Assembly (NCBI GenBank): GCA_035634055.1
Contig: DASQDR010000080.1
Coordinates: 1-59,854 of the forward strand
Direction: 5' to 3'
Source: JAICTV01 sp035634055
Lineage (GTDB): Bacteria > Planctomycetota > Phycisphaerae > Tepidisphaerales > Tepidisphaeraceae
DNA: 59,854 nt
Positions within the stretch are counted from its first letter, which is position 1. Every line of letters begins with the position of its first letter. A model generated the notes under the pieces. The model ran no database searches, was not told the DNA's origin, and saw only the letters and a list, made by a program, of their open reading frames with translations. Made by a program: the position numbers and the translations under genes. This document shows, piece after piece, positions 1 through 8,874 of the stretch.

Positions 1-776
1 GCCAGCGTGGCGTCCGGGACGCGCGTGATCGTCGAGCCGGTGGTGACGAACGCGTTGCCGTCGCTGTCGAGGACGACGTCGTACGCGCCGGTGCCGCCCC
101 CGCCGGCCAGGTCGATCGAGCCGAGGAACGACTGGTTGCTACCGTAGCGCAGCAGCCGCCCGGCGAAGGGCGTGGCGTCGAAGGGGTTGGGATCGTTGCT
201 GTCGGTCACCAGCAGGTTGCCCGCCTGGTCGACCGCGATGCCGCCGAGGTAGCCGGTGCCGATATTGTTGACCAGCGGCGTCGCCGCGCCGCCGCTGAGC
301 TGGTAGATCGCGTTGGCGCCCGGTCCAGTGGCGGCGGTGGCGTAAACGACGCCGCCCGCGCCCGCGACAACGCCGGCCGCGCTGGGGACGTTGCCGAGCG
401 GCGTCGTCGCGCCGGTGACAATGTTCCCCTGGTACACGCTGCCCGCCCCGCCGTTCTCGCTGAACAGCAGCGCGTCGTTGCCAACGAACGTGAGGTCGCC
501 CCACGACTTGTACGACGGCGCGGTGAACACGCGGAGCGGCGAACCGGCGGCGGCGGCGGCGGCCACGTTGGCGTAAATCGCTACCGTTGCGCCGCCCGAG
601 AAATTGTTCGTGCCGACCGCCACCTTGCCGTCGGGCGCAACCGCGAACGCGTCGGCCGCGAACGTGCCCGCCGCCCGCGCGTAGCCGCTGGGTGGCACGT
701 ACGCCGCGCCGGCGAGTGATGAACTGTGAACGATTGCCCCCAAACCGATGACCAGACCGAGAGCGCGCTTGCGCAT
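1..776 (-). CDS. Secreted beta-propeller-like protein, C-terminus beyond the window
   Basis: The frame opens with ATG at 776 and stays open for 258 codons to the left edge, so the C-terminus is missing. The SD-like GGAGGAAGG lies just upstream. The first 25 or so residues (MRKRALGLVIGLGAIVHSSS, then LAGAA) form a signal peptide. The mature part repeats blocks typical of NHL/SMP-30-like propellers, for example FAVAPDGKVAVGTNNF, GGIAVDQAGNLLVTDSN and YDVVLDSDGNAFVTTGS, spaced like propeller blades. It is likely exported, and a PEP-CTERM or similar tail may lie beyond the edge. A B12 riboswitch and an intrinsic terminator sit directly upstream on the same strand with no gene between. This suggests a role in cobalamin acquisition, perhaps like the Bacteroides propeller BtuG. 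The fold call is from sequence texture; the B12 role is inference from the leader. Confidence 0.8.
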   Translation of the reverse strand, partial: MRKRALGLVIGLGAIVHSSSLAGAAYVPPSGYARAAGTFAADAFAVAPDGKVAVGTNNFSGGATVAIYANVAAAAAAGSPLRVFTAPSYKSWGDLTFVGNDALLFSENGGAGSVYQGNIVTGATTPLGNVPSAAGVVAGAGGVVYATAATGPGANAIYQLSGGAATPLVNNIGTGYLGGIAVDQAGNLLVTDSNDPNPFDATPFAGRLLRYGSNQSFLGSIDLAGGGGTGAYDVVLDSDGNAFVTTGSTITRVPDATL

Positions 777-837
777 CGTGATGCTGCCTTCCTCCGCGCG
801 CGGCCCGCCAAGTCGCGTGGCGATTGCTCGCGCGGGA

Positions 838-897
838 AACGAAAAACCCTCGGCCTCGCGGGCCGCGGCGTGTGCCGGGGCGGGAGGGGCCGAGGGT
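838..897 (-). terminator. Intrinsic terminator between the B12 riboswitch and the propeller gene
   Basis: On the minus strand ACCCTCGGCC (897-888) pairs perfectly with GGCCGAGGGT (855-846), and the stem is followed by TTTTT at 845-841 and a second T run at 838-840. The loop is long and can fold further. It lies about 60 nt before the start codon at 776 and downstream of the riboswitch, so it is best read as part of the expression platform (transcription attenuation). No gene on this strand ends just upstream that would need it. Confidence 0.8.
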
Positions 898-1049
898 CAA
901 AAGCATCGGTGCGGAACGACGGCTGTTCGCCGGGATGACGCGCTGTTCAAGCGCGCGTCGTCACCGCCAGCCGGTGCGCAGGTGCTCGTGCCCGGGCCGT
1001 CCCGTGTCGCGAGGACGAAACCGAATGCCGGTCCGGCGATGTTGCCGGA

Positions 1050-1225
1050 TCGGCCGATGCACCCGGGCCGGTCTTCTGACTTAGGACTCTCCCGGCCCGA
1101 CCTTCCCGTCCCGCGCTTCGGGCGGAACAGTGGTCACTCGAGGGGCCGGGGAACAGATGTCCATCACAGCGGCGCGTCCGCGGCGGAATTTCACCGCCTT
1201 CCCATCGCGAACCGTGCGGAGTTGA
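1050..1225 (-). promoter_or_regulatory. Cobalamin (B12) riboswitch
   Basis: Read on the minus strand, the classical B12-box elements occur in order: GATGGGAA, the P2 hairpin GGCGGTGAAATTCCGCC, CCGCTGTGATGG, CCACTG, GGGAAGG, then AGTCAGAAGACCGG near 1067-1080. Order and spacing match the adenosylcobalamin-type aptamer; the outer P1 limits are approximate. The only minus-strand gene downstream is the secreted propeller starting at 776. A GGCCGA segment at 1055-1050 could pair with the UCGGCC of the terminator's 5' arm and serve as antiterminator; this pairing is inferred. The pyrC stop at 1346 lies upstream, so the riboswitch does not control the pyrimidine genes. Confidence 0.9.
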
Positions 1226-1345
1226 GTCCGAACGCTCGCGGGCTGATCGCAGCCGCCCGGGGGCGGGCGTCACAGTAGCGGGCAAATTCGGAGAATCAAG
1301 GGAGCGGAGAACTGAGGGAACGTAGAACTTCAACTTTCTGACCGC

Positions 1346-2635
1346 TCACCCGAGCCGCCACTTCACGGTCCCGCCGACGATGGTCGCCACTGCCCGGCCG
1401 GTGACGTCCCAGCCATGGAAGGGGCAGTTGCGGCTCTTGCTGGCGAACTGCTCGGCATCGATGGTCCAGCGGCGGTGCGGGTCGATAATGGTCACGTCCG
1501 CGTCGGCCCCGACCCTCAGCGTGCCCTTGCTCCCGAGGCGGACGATCTCGGCTCCCCTGACCGTCATCAGCTCGATCAGCCGCATCCAGTCGATGTGCCC
1601 CGGCTCGACCAGCGCCTTGGCGTACAGCGCCAGCGCGCCCTCGAGGCCGATGATGCCGAAGGGCGCACGGGGGAATTCGAGTTCCTTCTCTTCCGCCAAA
1701 TGCGGGGCATGGTCGGTGGCGAGGCAATCGATAGTGCCGTCGACCACGCCGGCGATGCAGGCCGCCACGTCGGCGGCGGTGCGCAGCGGGGGGTTCATCT
1801 TGTAGTTGGTGTCGTAGCCGCGCACCTTCTCGTCGGTCAGCAGCAGGTGGTGCGGCGCGACCTCGGCCGTGATCGCCTGACCGTCGCGCTTTGCCTGGCG
1901 AACCAGCTCGACGCTCCAGGCGGTGCTGATGTGCTGCACGTGGTAGCGGCAGCGGATCGTCCGGTTGAGCAGCACGTCGCGCGCGATCATGAGCTGCTCG
2001 GCCTCGGCCGGGATGCCGGGCAGGCCGAGCGCGGTGGACACCACGCCGGCGTGCATCGCCCCGCCGGAAAGGGCCGGCTCCTCGCAGTGCTGCATCAGCA
2101 CGGTGTCGAACATTTTCGCGTACTGGAGCGCCTTGCGCATCACCGACGGATCGGCCACCCCGACGCCATCGTCGCTGAACGCGACCGCGCCGCGCCTGTG
2201 CATCGACCCGATCTCGGCCAGCTCCTTCCCGTCGCGACCTTTCGTGATCGCGCCAATCGGGTAAACGTTGGCGAGATCGACCTTGGCCGACTCCTGGAGG
2301 ACGAACTCGATCTGCGCCTCGTTGTCCAGCGCCGGCTTCGTGTTCGGCATGCAGCAGACGGTGGTGAACCCGCCCGCCACCGCGGCAGCGGCGCCGGACG
2401 CGATGGTTTCTTCCTCCTCATCCCCAGGCTCGCGGAGGTGGACGTGGATGTCGATCAGCCCGGGGGTGACGTGGCAGCCGGTGGCGTCGATCGTGTGGTC
2501 GGGCGCAACCGCGGGGCTGACGCCCGGGGCTACGACGGAAGCGACCTTGCCGTCGCGCAGCAGCAGGTCCGCCTTCCGCTGCAACTGCTGCGACGGATCG
2601 AGGATCGTGCCGTTCTGGATCAAGAGGGTTGGCAT
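1346..2635 (-). CDS. pyrC: Dihydroorotase, class I
   Basis: Catalyses the reversible cyclisation of carbamoyl aspartate to dihydroorotate, the third step of de novo UMP synthesis, in the cytoplasm. The 429-residue length fits class I enzymes. The zinc-binding motif DIHVHLREPG is at residues 62-71, MPNTKP follows at about 115, and the late metal/substrate motif CLATDHAPH is near residue 305. It is the last gene of a minus-strand pyrR-pyrB-pyrC set; its ATG at 2635 lies 11 nt after the pyrB stop, so co-transcription is very likely. Both metal motifs are intact, so this is expected to be an active enzyme and not one of the inactive PyrC-like partners of ATCase. Confidence 0.95.
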   Translation of the reverse strand: MPTLLIQNGTILDPSQQLQRKADLLLRDGKVASVVAPGVSPAVAPDHTIDATGCHVTPGLIDIHVHLREPGDEEEETIASGAAAAVAGGFTTVCCMPNTKPALDNEAQIEFVLQESAKVDLANVYPIGAITKGRDGKELAEIGSMHRRGAVAFSDDGVGVADPSVMRKALQYAKMFDTVLMQHCEEPALSGGAMHAGVVSTALGLPGIPAEAEQLMIARDVLLNRTIRCRYHVQHISTAWSVELVRQAKRDGQAITAEVAPHHLLLTDEKVRGYDTNYKMNPPLRTAADVAACIAGVVDGTIDCLATDHAPHLAEEKELEFPRAPFGIIGLEGALALYAKALVEPGHIDWMRLIELMTVRGAEIVRLGSKGTLRVGADADVTIIDPHRRWTIDAEQFASKSRNCPFHGWDVTGRAVATIVGGTVKWRLG

Positions 2636-2646
2636 CGTCGCGTTGG

Positions 2647-3612
2647 TCAGCTTCCCGCCTGCGTCACCAGGTACAGCACCGCCATTCGCACGGCCAAGCC
2701 GTTAGTCACTTGGGTGAGGATGCCGCTCTGGGGGCCGTCGGCGATGTCGCTTTGGATTTCGATCCCCCGGTTCATCGGGCCGGGGTGCATGACGAAGACG
2801 TCCTTCTTGCACCGCTGGAAGCGATCCCAGGTCAGGCCGTACATGCTGGTGAACTCGCGCACGCTCGGGAACTGGCTGCTCTTGATCCGCTCGAACTGCA
2901 CGCGGAGCATGTTGACCACGTCCACCTCGCCGATCACCGAGTCCAGGTCGTGCGTCACGCGCGCGCCGAACTGCTCGAACGCCCGCGGCAGCAGCGTCGG
3001 CGGGCCGACGAGGATGACCTCCGCGCCGAGCTTCGTCAGGGCCCACAGGTTGGACCGCGCGACGCGGCTGTTGGCGATGTCGCCGACGATCGCCACCTTC
3101 AGCCCGTCCACTTTTCCGAACCGCTCGCGGATGGTGTAAATGTCGAGCAGGCCCTGCGTCGGGTGCTCGTGCGCGCCGTCGCCGGCGTTGACGATGCTGC
3201 ACTTCACCGTGCGCGACAGCAGCTCGGCCGAGCCGGCGGACGGGTGGCGGATGACGATCACGTCCACGCCCATCGCCTCGATGTTGCGGGCGGTGTCGAT
3301 CAGCGTTTCGCCCTTGGAGACCGACGACCCCTTCTCGCTGAAGTCGATGATGTCCGCGCTGAGCCGCTGCGCCGCCAGCTCGAAGCTCGTGCGCGTGCGT
3401 GTGCTGGCTTCCCAGAAGGCGTTGACCACGACGCGCCCGCGCAGCGCGGGAACTTTCTTGATGCTGCGCGTGGAGACTTCCTTGAACGACGCCGCCGCGT
3501 CGAGCACGAAGCGGATCTCATCTGCGCTGAGCTCCTCCAGCCCCAGCAGGTGCCGGCGCGTCCAGCGAAGCTGGCCGGCGGCGTTCGTCTCGGCGGCGGC
3601 GGCGGCGGTCAT
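2647..3612 (-). CDS. pyrB: Aspartate carbamoyltransferase catalytic subunit
   Basis: Joins carbamoyl phosphate and aspartate to make carbamoyl aspartate, the committed step of pyrimidine synthesis. The protein has 321 residues, normal for the family. The carbamoyl-phosphate loop STRTRTSFE is at residues 70-78, the HEHPTQGLLD motif is near the middle, and HPGPMNRG, part of the aspartate-binding region, is near the end. No regulatory subunit gene (pyrI) is adjacent. The start ATG at 3612 overlaps the pyrR stop in an ATGA, a strong sign of translational coupling. The frame stays open upstream through pyrR, but that extension is Arg/Ala-rich and is not part of this protein. Confidence 0.95.
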   Translation of the reverse strand: MTAAAAAETNAAGQLRWTRRHLLGLEELSADEIRFVLDAAASFKEVSTRSIKKVPALRGRVVVNAFWEASTRTRTSFELAAQRLSADIIDFSEKGSSVSKGETLIDTARNIEAMGVDVIVIRHPSAGSAELLSRTVKCSIVNAGDGAHEHPTQGLLDIYTIRERFGKVDGLKVAIVGDIANSRVARSNLWALTKLGAEVILVGPPTLLPRAFEQFGARVTHDLDSVIGEVDVVNMLRVQFERIKSSQFPSVREFTSMYGLTWDRFQRCKKDVFVMHPGPMNRGIEIQSDIADGPQSGILTQVTNGLAVRMAVLYLVTQAGS

Positions 3613-4142
3613 GCCTTGGGCTCCACGGTGATCTCGTCGCGGCCGTCGGTCTCGGTGAAGCGGACGTTGACGCGGTGGTTGCGCGGCACGTCGCTCAGCA
3701 CCAGCCCGACGAAGTCCGGCTGGATCGGCAGCTCGCGCCCGCCGCGGTCCACCAGCACCGCCAGCTCGATGGCGCTCGGCCGGCCGAAGTCGCTCAGCGC
3801 GTCGAGCGCGGCGCGGATCGATCGGCCGGTGAACAGCACGTCGTCCACCAGCAGCAGCGGCACGCCGTCGATATCGATGTTGACCTGCGTCGGGCGGACC
3901 AGCGGGCGCGGGCCGATCTCGGAGAGATCGTCGCGGTAGAGCGTGATGTCCAGCACGCCGCGCCCGATCCGCCCGAAGCCCCTGCCGGCTAGCATCTGCG
4001 CCAGCCGCTCGGCCAGCACCTCTCCGCGCGTGCGGATGCCAACGATGTTGAGCACCTCCGCCGGCGCGAACGCGGCGGCGACGCGGGCGGCGAGCTGCTC
4101 GCTGATCCGCTGCACGTCGGCCGGGTCGTAGCTGTTCCGCAT
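3609..4142 (-). CDS. pyrR: PyrR bifunctional regulator / uracil phosphoribosyltransferase
   Basis: PyrR family proteins bind pyr mRNA leaders in a UMP-dependent way and can also make UMP from uracil and PRPP. The predicted 177 residues match the family. The PRPP-binding loop VDDVLFTGRS is at residues 99-108, and the N-terminus (VQRISEQLAARV, then IVGIRTRG) aligns with known PyrR proteins, which supports the ATG at 4142 over the much longer open frame upstream. It is the first gene of the operon and overlaps pyrB by ATGA. I could not identify a PyrR-binding leader or attenuator in the roughly 115 nt shared with the divergent mutase gene, so how it regulates the operon is open. Confidence 0.9.
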   Translation of the reverse strand: MRNSYDPADVQRISEQLAARVAAAFAPAEVLNIVGIRTRGEVLAERLAQMLAGRGFGRIGRGVLDITLYRDDLSEIGPRPLVRPTQVNIDIDGVPLLLVDDVLFTGRSIRAALDALSDFGRPSAIELAVLVDRGGRELPIQPDFVGLVLSDVPRNHRVNVRFTETDGRDEITVEPKA

Positions 4143-4256
4143 CGCGCGGCTGAACGTATGGAAAACCGCGCCAAAACTCAATCGCGCCGCCGCCGCCCTT
4201 GCAACGCTCCCCCGCTGCCATACCCTTCTCAGCCACGCGGGAGGCGTTGGAAGACG

Positions 4257-5639
4257 ATGGCGATGGAAGCACTGATGATCGGCGTGTCGGGGCTGCGCGG
4301 GACGGTCGGCGGAACGCTCACGCCGCCGGTGGCGATGAACATGGCGGCGGCGTTCGCGGCGTGGCTGAAGGAGACGCGCACGCCGGTGAGCGGCGGTCGG
4401 TTCAAGGTGGTCTTCGGGCGCGACTCGCGTCCCAGCGGCCCGTGGGTGGCCGGTGCCGCGATCGCCGCGCTCTCCGCCAGCGGCGTGGACGTCGTCGACC
4501 TCGACATCGTCACGACGCCGGGCGTAGCGATGATGGTCAAGCACCTCGGCGCCGACGCTGCGCTGATCGCGACAGCGTCGCACAACCCGATCGAGTGGAA
4601 CGGCCTGAAGTACCTCAACGCCGACGCCACCGCCCTTCCGCCCGCCGACGCCGAGCGCCTCAAGCAGTTCTACCTCGAGGGCCGCGCCGAGTACGTGCGC
4701 GTGGAGCACGTCCACCCGCCGGTGAAGAACTCCGAGACGCACGCCCTGCACGTCAAGCGCGTGCTGGACCGCACCGACGTCAACGGTGTCTCCAACAAGC
4801 GGTTCAAGGTGGTGCTCGACAGCGTGAACGGCGCCGGCTGCGTCGCCACCGCCACGCTGCTGAACAAGCTGGGCTGCCAGTTGATCCACCAGGGCGCAAC
4901 GCCGGACGGCCAATTCCCGCACGAGCCGGAGCCGACGGAGAAGAACCTCACCGGCTTGGCGCACGAGGTGAAGCGGCAGCGCGCGGCCTGCGGTTTCGCG
5001 CAGGACCCCGACGCGGACCGCCTGGCCATCGTGGACGAGAACGGCGTCTACATCGGCGAAGAGTATTCGCTCGCGCTGTGCGCCGAGTGGATCATGAGCC
5101 GCAAGCCGGGCGTGGTCGCCGTCACCAACCTCTCGACCAGCCGAATGCTCGACGACATCGCCGCGCGGCACGGCGGGCGCGTCGTCCGCACGCCGGTCGG
5201 CGAGGCCAACGTCGTGCAGGCGATGCTGCGGGAAAATTCCATTATCGGCGGCGAGGGCAACGGCGGCGTGATTGACCCGCGCATCGTCCCCGGGCGCGAC
5301 AGCCTGGTGGGCATGGCGTACGTGCTGAACCTGATGGCGGCCTCCGGCAAGTCGATCAGCCAGCTTGTGGCGGGGCTGCCGAAGTACGAGATCGTCAAGA
5401 CCAAGTTCGACTGCCGCCGCGAGGACGCCAACCGCGCGGTGGAGGCGCTGAAGCGCGAGTTCGCGCACGAGCGCGTCGACGCGCAGGACGGCATCCGCAT
5501 CGACTGGGACCGCGCGTGGGTCCACGCCCGCCCGAGCAACACCGAACCGATCATGCGCATCATCGCCGAGGCTCCGGACCGGTCGGAGGCGGAGAAGCGC
5601 GTGGAGCAAGTGCAGGCCGTCGTGCGAAGCGCCCTGTGA
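4257..5639 (+). CDS. Phosphomannomutase/phosphoglucomutase family protein
   Basis: An alpha-D-phosphohexomutase of 460 residues that moves phosphate between C1 and C6 of hexose or hexosamine phosphates. The catalytic phosphoserine loop TASHNPIEWNG is at 106-116 (Ser108), the metal loop DPDADR is near 248, the sugar-specificity loop GEGNGG is near 330 and the phosphate-binding RPSNTEP is near 430. GEGNGG is more usual in mannose/glucose mutases than in GlmM, which favours PMM/PGM, but a glucosamine mutase cannot be excluded. The ATG at 4257 is chosen because GGGAGG and GGAAG precede it; another ATG six bases on is possible. It is divergent from pyrR and is followed by a strong palindrome. Confidence 0.88.
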   Translation: MAMEALMIGVSGLRGTVGGTLTPPVAMNMAAAFAAWLKETRTPVSGGRFKVVFGRDSRPSGPWVAGAAIAALSASGVDVVDLDIVTTPGVAMMVKHLGADAALIATASHNPIEWNGLKYLNADATALPPADAERLKQFYLEGRAEYVRVEHVHPPVKNSETHALHVKRVLDRTDVNGVSNKRFKVVLDSVNGAGCVATATLLNKLGCQLIHQGATPDGQFPHEPEPTEKNLTGLAHEVKRQRAACGFAQDPDADRLAIVDENGVYIGEEYSLALCAEWIMSRKPGVVAVTNLSTSRMLDDIAARHGGRVVRTPVGEANVVQAMLRENSIIGGEGNGGVIDPRIVPGRDSLVGMAYVLNLMAASGKSISQLVAGLPKYEIVKTKFDCRREDANRAVEALKREFAHERVDAQDGIRIDWDRAWVHARPSNTEPIMRIIAEAPDRSEAEKRVEQVQAVVRSAL

Positions 5640-5646
5640 AATTCTC

Positions 5647-5692
5647 CGGTCCCCTCTCCCGGTTCGCCGGGCGGGGTGGGATGAGGGCCGGA
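5647..5692. terminator. Palindrome after the mutase gene, putative terminator
   Basis: The segment pairs CCGG-CCCCTCTCCC with GGGGTGGGATGAGGG-CCGG around a GGTTCGCC centre, a long imperfect stem starting eight bases after the mutase stop. No T-run follows. The CCCTCTCC core recurs at other gene ends (8847, 26637, 57107), so it belongs to a repeat family as well as being a plausible transcription end. Confidence 0.45.
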
Positions 5693-5905
5693 CTCCCCGG
5701 GTCCCGCCGGCGTTCCCGCCGCGCCGGGCTCGCACCCCTGCCGGCTGCCGGAGTACCCGGCGAGCTGTGGACCCACATCCCGTCATGGTCGCTCCCTCGC
5801 TACACGGCATCCCTAAACGAATTTGAGGCGTTTTACGCTTTACATTTTGTTAGCATCGGCTGTCTTCCCCCGGGTCGCACGTCGCGTTTGTACAGGGAGA
5901 TCATC

Positions 5906-8728
5906 ATGCGGATCATTCGGGTTGTCCCGATCGCATTGCTCGTCGCGCTCGTTCCGTTCGTCGTGCCGTCCGCCTTGCTCGCGGCGGAGGAGACATTTTT
6001 CCAGGTGCCGCTCCCGCAGTTGAAGATCGAACAGGGACAACTGCCTGAGGAGAATGCCGACACGCGGCGAGAGCGGGCGGACCGGCTGAGCTGGCCACGG
6101 GTGGCGATCGATGACGCGGGCGTCGAGGCGTACGTCGGCCCGCAAGGCGAGCTGTCGTTCTTCGGGCCGCTGAACGAAATGCTGGTCTCGGTGCGCGCGC
6201 CTGCGGGCAAGGACGTCGCCGGGCGACTAATCCTTCCGTCCGCCAAGCGCGGCGGCGAAGCGACGGTTGTCCGCTTCACCATCCCCACCAGCGCGGCGCT
6301 GAAAGAGGACGCGAAGCGGCGGTTCTACGAGGCGAAGCAGCAGCACTACCAGCGACTGATCCGTCACCGCCTGCCGGGCAGCGCGTGGTTTCGCCACCAG
6401 ATCACCCAAGCGACCCGGGCCAGCGGCGCCGCGCGGGACGCCGACCCAGACATCGCCGGATTTGAATCGCTCGGCTTCGACGACACCTACGGCCTCTTCA
6501 CCGGCGGCCGCGCCGTCAGCGAAAACCTCCAGCTCGACCGCGCCCTGCCGCCGGCGACCCAGCAGGCGGGTGCGCCGGTCAAGCTCGATTCTATCGAGGG
6601 CATCACCGTCGCTGAACTCGACTGGAAGCCCCACGTTGCGGGCGCCACGCCCGCGCTCGATCCGCTCGCGTCGTCCATCCCCGCCGACCAGCATGCGGCG
6701 TTCTTCCCGTCGGTCGCGGCGGCGTACCAGCTCGCACAGCTGGCGCAGCAGAACGCTACACCGGTGCTCCAATCACTGGAGGCGAGGCCGGAGAGCGCGA
6801 TGCTGCTGCGGAAGTACGAGAAGCAGATGTGCTACACGCTGCGCGACCTGCTGGTGACGGCCGACGCCGGGCTGATCGACGGCATCGCCCTCACCGGCTC
6901 CGATCCGTACCTGCGGGACGGCACCGACGTCGGGCTGCTGATGGAAACGCGCCAGCCCGAGAAGCTGGCGACGCGGCTCGCGGACAACATCAAGGCCACC
7001 GCGGCGTCGTCGGCGGGCGTGACCGCGTTGTCGGGCGAGGTGGACGGCGTCGCCTACGTGCGGGCGGTTGCGCCGGACCGATCGGTCTCGTCGTACATCG
7101 CCAGCCGCGGCAACGTGGTGATCTTGACCAACTCCGAGGCGCAGCTCCGCAAGCTAGCCGGGGCGATGAACAGGACGGTCCCTTCGCTGTCGGCGGCGCC
7201 GGAGTACACATTCTTCCGCCAGCGCTACCCGCGCGACGCGCGGCAGGAATCGGCGCTGATCGTCCTGAGCGACGCAACGATCCGCCGGTGGTGCGGCCCG
7301 CGGTGGCGCATCGCCGACTCCCGCCGCACGCGCGCGGCCGCGGCGCTGGCGGAACTTCAGGCGAGCAACGCGGCGCGAGTGGTGAAGGGGGATATCTCCG
7401 ACGAGCCGATGACCGCCGGGTTCCCGCTCGTGAACGGCGGCGAGTTCACGCTCGCCGCGGCCGGCGTTCGCTCGTCCACCTACGGGTCGCTCGCGTTCCT
7501 CACGCCCATCGCGGAGATGGAGCTGGCAGAGGTCACGCCGGCCGAGGCGGAGGCGTACGGGCGGTGGCGCGACGGCTACCAGCGGAACTGGAGCTGGGCG
7601 TTCGACCCGATCGCGCTTCGGCTGCTGGCCGAGAAGCAGCGCGTGCGCGCGGACCTGACGGTGATGCCGCTGATCGACGCGTCGGACTACAAGGAGCTCA
7701 TCGCCGCCTCGCGCGGCGCGTCGATCAAGCCGGGCACCGGCGACCCGCACCCCGAGGCACTGCTGCACGTCGCCTACGCGGTCAACGCCGACTCCGAGCC
7801 GATGAAGAAGTGGGCGGCGGGGATCTCTCAGTTCACGCCGAGCCTCAAGGTCGACCCGTTCGATTGGGTCGGGCAGACGGTGGCGGTTTACGCCGACGAA
7901 GACCCGTTCTGGTCGGACTTGGCAGCCGAGCGGAGTGGTGATTTTTTCCCGGAGAACCTCGGGCGACTGCCGGTCGCGCTGTACGCGCAGGTGCGGCAAC
8001 CGCTGAAGCTGGCGGCGTTCCTCGCGGGCGCGCGCGCTTTCGTGGAGCAGTCGGCGCCCGGGCTGACGCAGTGGGCCACGCCGACGCACCGCGACCACCC
8101 TTACGTCAAGATCAGCGCCACCAACGAGGGGCGGGCGCAGGTCGGCGGCGATAAGGTTGGCGAGTTGGCAATCTACTACACGGTCTCGCCCGACAGCATT
8201 GTGCTGACGTTGAACGAGCAAGTGCTGAAGCGCTCGATCGACCGCCAACTGGCACGCAGGGCCGCCGCGTCTCAGCCTGCGGGCGAGGACGCCGCCGCTA
8301 CGCAGGCAGCGACGGCGGCCGCAACGCGGCCGTGGCTCGGGTCGAACCTTGCTCTCCAGCTCGACGGGAAGATGCTGGAGATCGCGCACTCCACCCGGGA
8401 AACCGACGCCCACGCTGCCGCGCAGGCGCTGGCATGGAAGAACCTGCCGATCCTCAACGAGTGGAAGCGACTGTTTCCGGAGCGCGATCCGGTAGCGGTC
8501 CACCAGCAGCTCTGGCACGCCCGCCCGATCGACCCCGCGGGCGGGAACTACGTGTGGAACGAACAGTGGCAGACGATGGAATCGACCACGTACGGTCACC
8601 CCGCCGCGCCCAAGGCGGGGCCGGCGACGCCGGACTGGCTCCGGCTCTTCCGCCACGGGAATTTCGGCGTGGACTTTGAGGAGAACGGGATCCGCGCGAA
8701 GGCGGACGTGACGTTGGGGCGAGAGTAG
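5906..8728 (+). CDS. Large secreted protein of unknown function
   Basis: A 940-residue protein. The ATG at 5906 has AGGGAGA upstream and begins a clear signal peptide (MRIIRVVPIALLVALVP, cut after about residue 28, SALLAAEE). Apart from that no membrane segment stands out, so it is probably periplasmic or extracellular. I recognise no enzyme motif. The middle (RLADNIKATAA, then GEVDGVAYVRA, SSYIASRGNVVILTNS) and the later segment SIVLTLNEQVLKRSIDR resemble the repeated layout of DUF3352-like proteins, but that is only a resemblance. An AT-rich patch at 5815-5860 may hold its promoter. Two Ala/Thr/Gln-rich stretches near residue 800 look like linkers. Confidence 0.8.
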   Translation: MRIIRVVPIALLVALVPFVVPSALLAAEETFFQVPLPQLKIEQGQLPEENADTRRERADRLSWPRVAIDDAGVEAYVGPQGELSFFGPLNEMLVSVRAPAGKDVAGRLILPSAKRGGEATVVRFTIPTSAALKEDAKRRFYEAKQQHYQRLIRHRLPGSAWFRHQITQATRASGAARDADPDIAGFESLGFDDTYGLFTGGRAVSENLQLDRALPPATQQAGAPVKLDSIEGITVAELDWKPHVAGATPALDPLASSIPADQHAAFFPSVAAAYQLAQLAQQNATPVLQSLEARPESAMLLRKYEKQMCYTLRDLLVTADAGLIDGIALTGSDPYLRDGTDVGLLMETRQPEKLATRLADNIKATAASSAGVTALSGEVDGVAYVRAVAPDRSVSSYIASRGNVVILTNSEAQLRKLAGAMNRTVPSLSAAPEYTFFRQRYPRDARQESALIVLSDATIRRWCGPRWRIADSRRTRAAAALAELQASNAARVVKGDISDEPMTAGFPLVNGGEFTLAAAGVRSSTYGSLAFLTPIAEMELAEVTPAEAEAYGRWRDGYQRNWSWAFDPIALRLLAEKQRVRADLTVMPLIDASDYKELIAASRGASIKPGTGDPHPEALLHVAYAVNADSEPMKKWAAGISQFTPSLKVDPFDWVGQTVAVYADEDPFWSDLAAERSGDFFPENLGRLPVALYAQVRQPLKLAAFLAGARAFVEQSAPGLTQWATPTHRDHPYVKISATNEGRAQVGGDKVGELAIYYTVSPDSIVLTLNEQVLKRSIDRQLARRAAASQPAGEDAAATQAATAAATRPWLGSNLALQLDGKMLEIAHSTRETDAHAAAQALAWKNLPILNEWKRLFPERDPVAVHQQLWHARPIDPAGGNYVWNEQWQTMESTTYGHPAAPKAGPATPDWLRLFRHGNFGVDFEENGIRAKADVTLGRE

Positions 8729-8846
8729 CAACGGAAAGGGAACAGCGTGGCGGCGTGGGGGCCGATTGACCGCTACGCCTCGCCCCTGCGAGCGGTGCGC
8801 GAACGACGCTTCACTGCCTCCCGGCGCACCTTGCCCCTCTCCCCGA

Positions 8847-8874
8847 CCCTCTCCGCTGGATACAAAGGAGAGGG
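8847..8874. terminator. Hairpin between convergent genes
   Basis: CCCTCTCC (8847-8854) and GGAGAGGG (8867-8874) form a perfect 8-bp stem with a 12-nt loop between the 5906 gene and the convergent CAP/RTX gene. It probably ends transcription from one or both sides, although it has no T-run. The rest of 8729-9016 shows no coding signal I can support. Confidence 0.5.

Noticed and set aside
139..906. Open minus-strand frame of about 255 codons rich in Arg and Gly
   Set aside because: It is a shadow of the real propeller frame (1-776), lacks hydrophobic structure, and crosses the terminator.
4143..5810. Extension of the pyrR frame by more than 550 codons
   Set aside because: It lies antisense to the phosphohexomutase and has no family-like sequence. 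PyrR alignment ends at ATG 4142.
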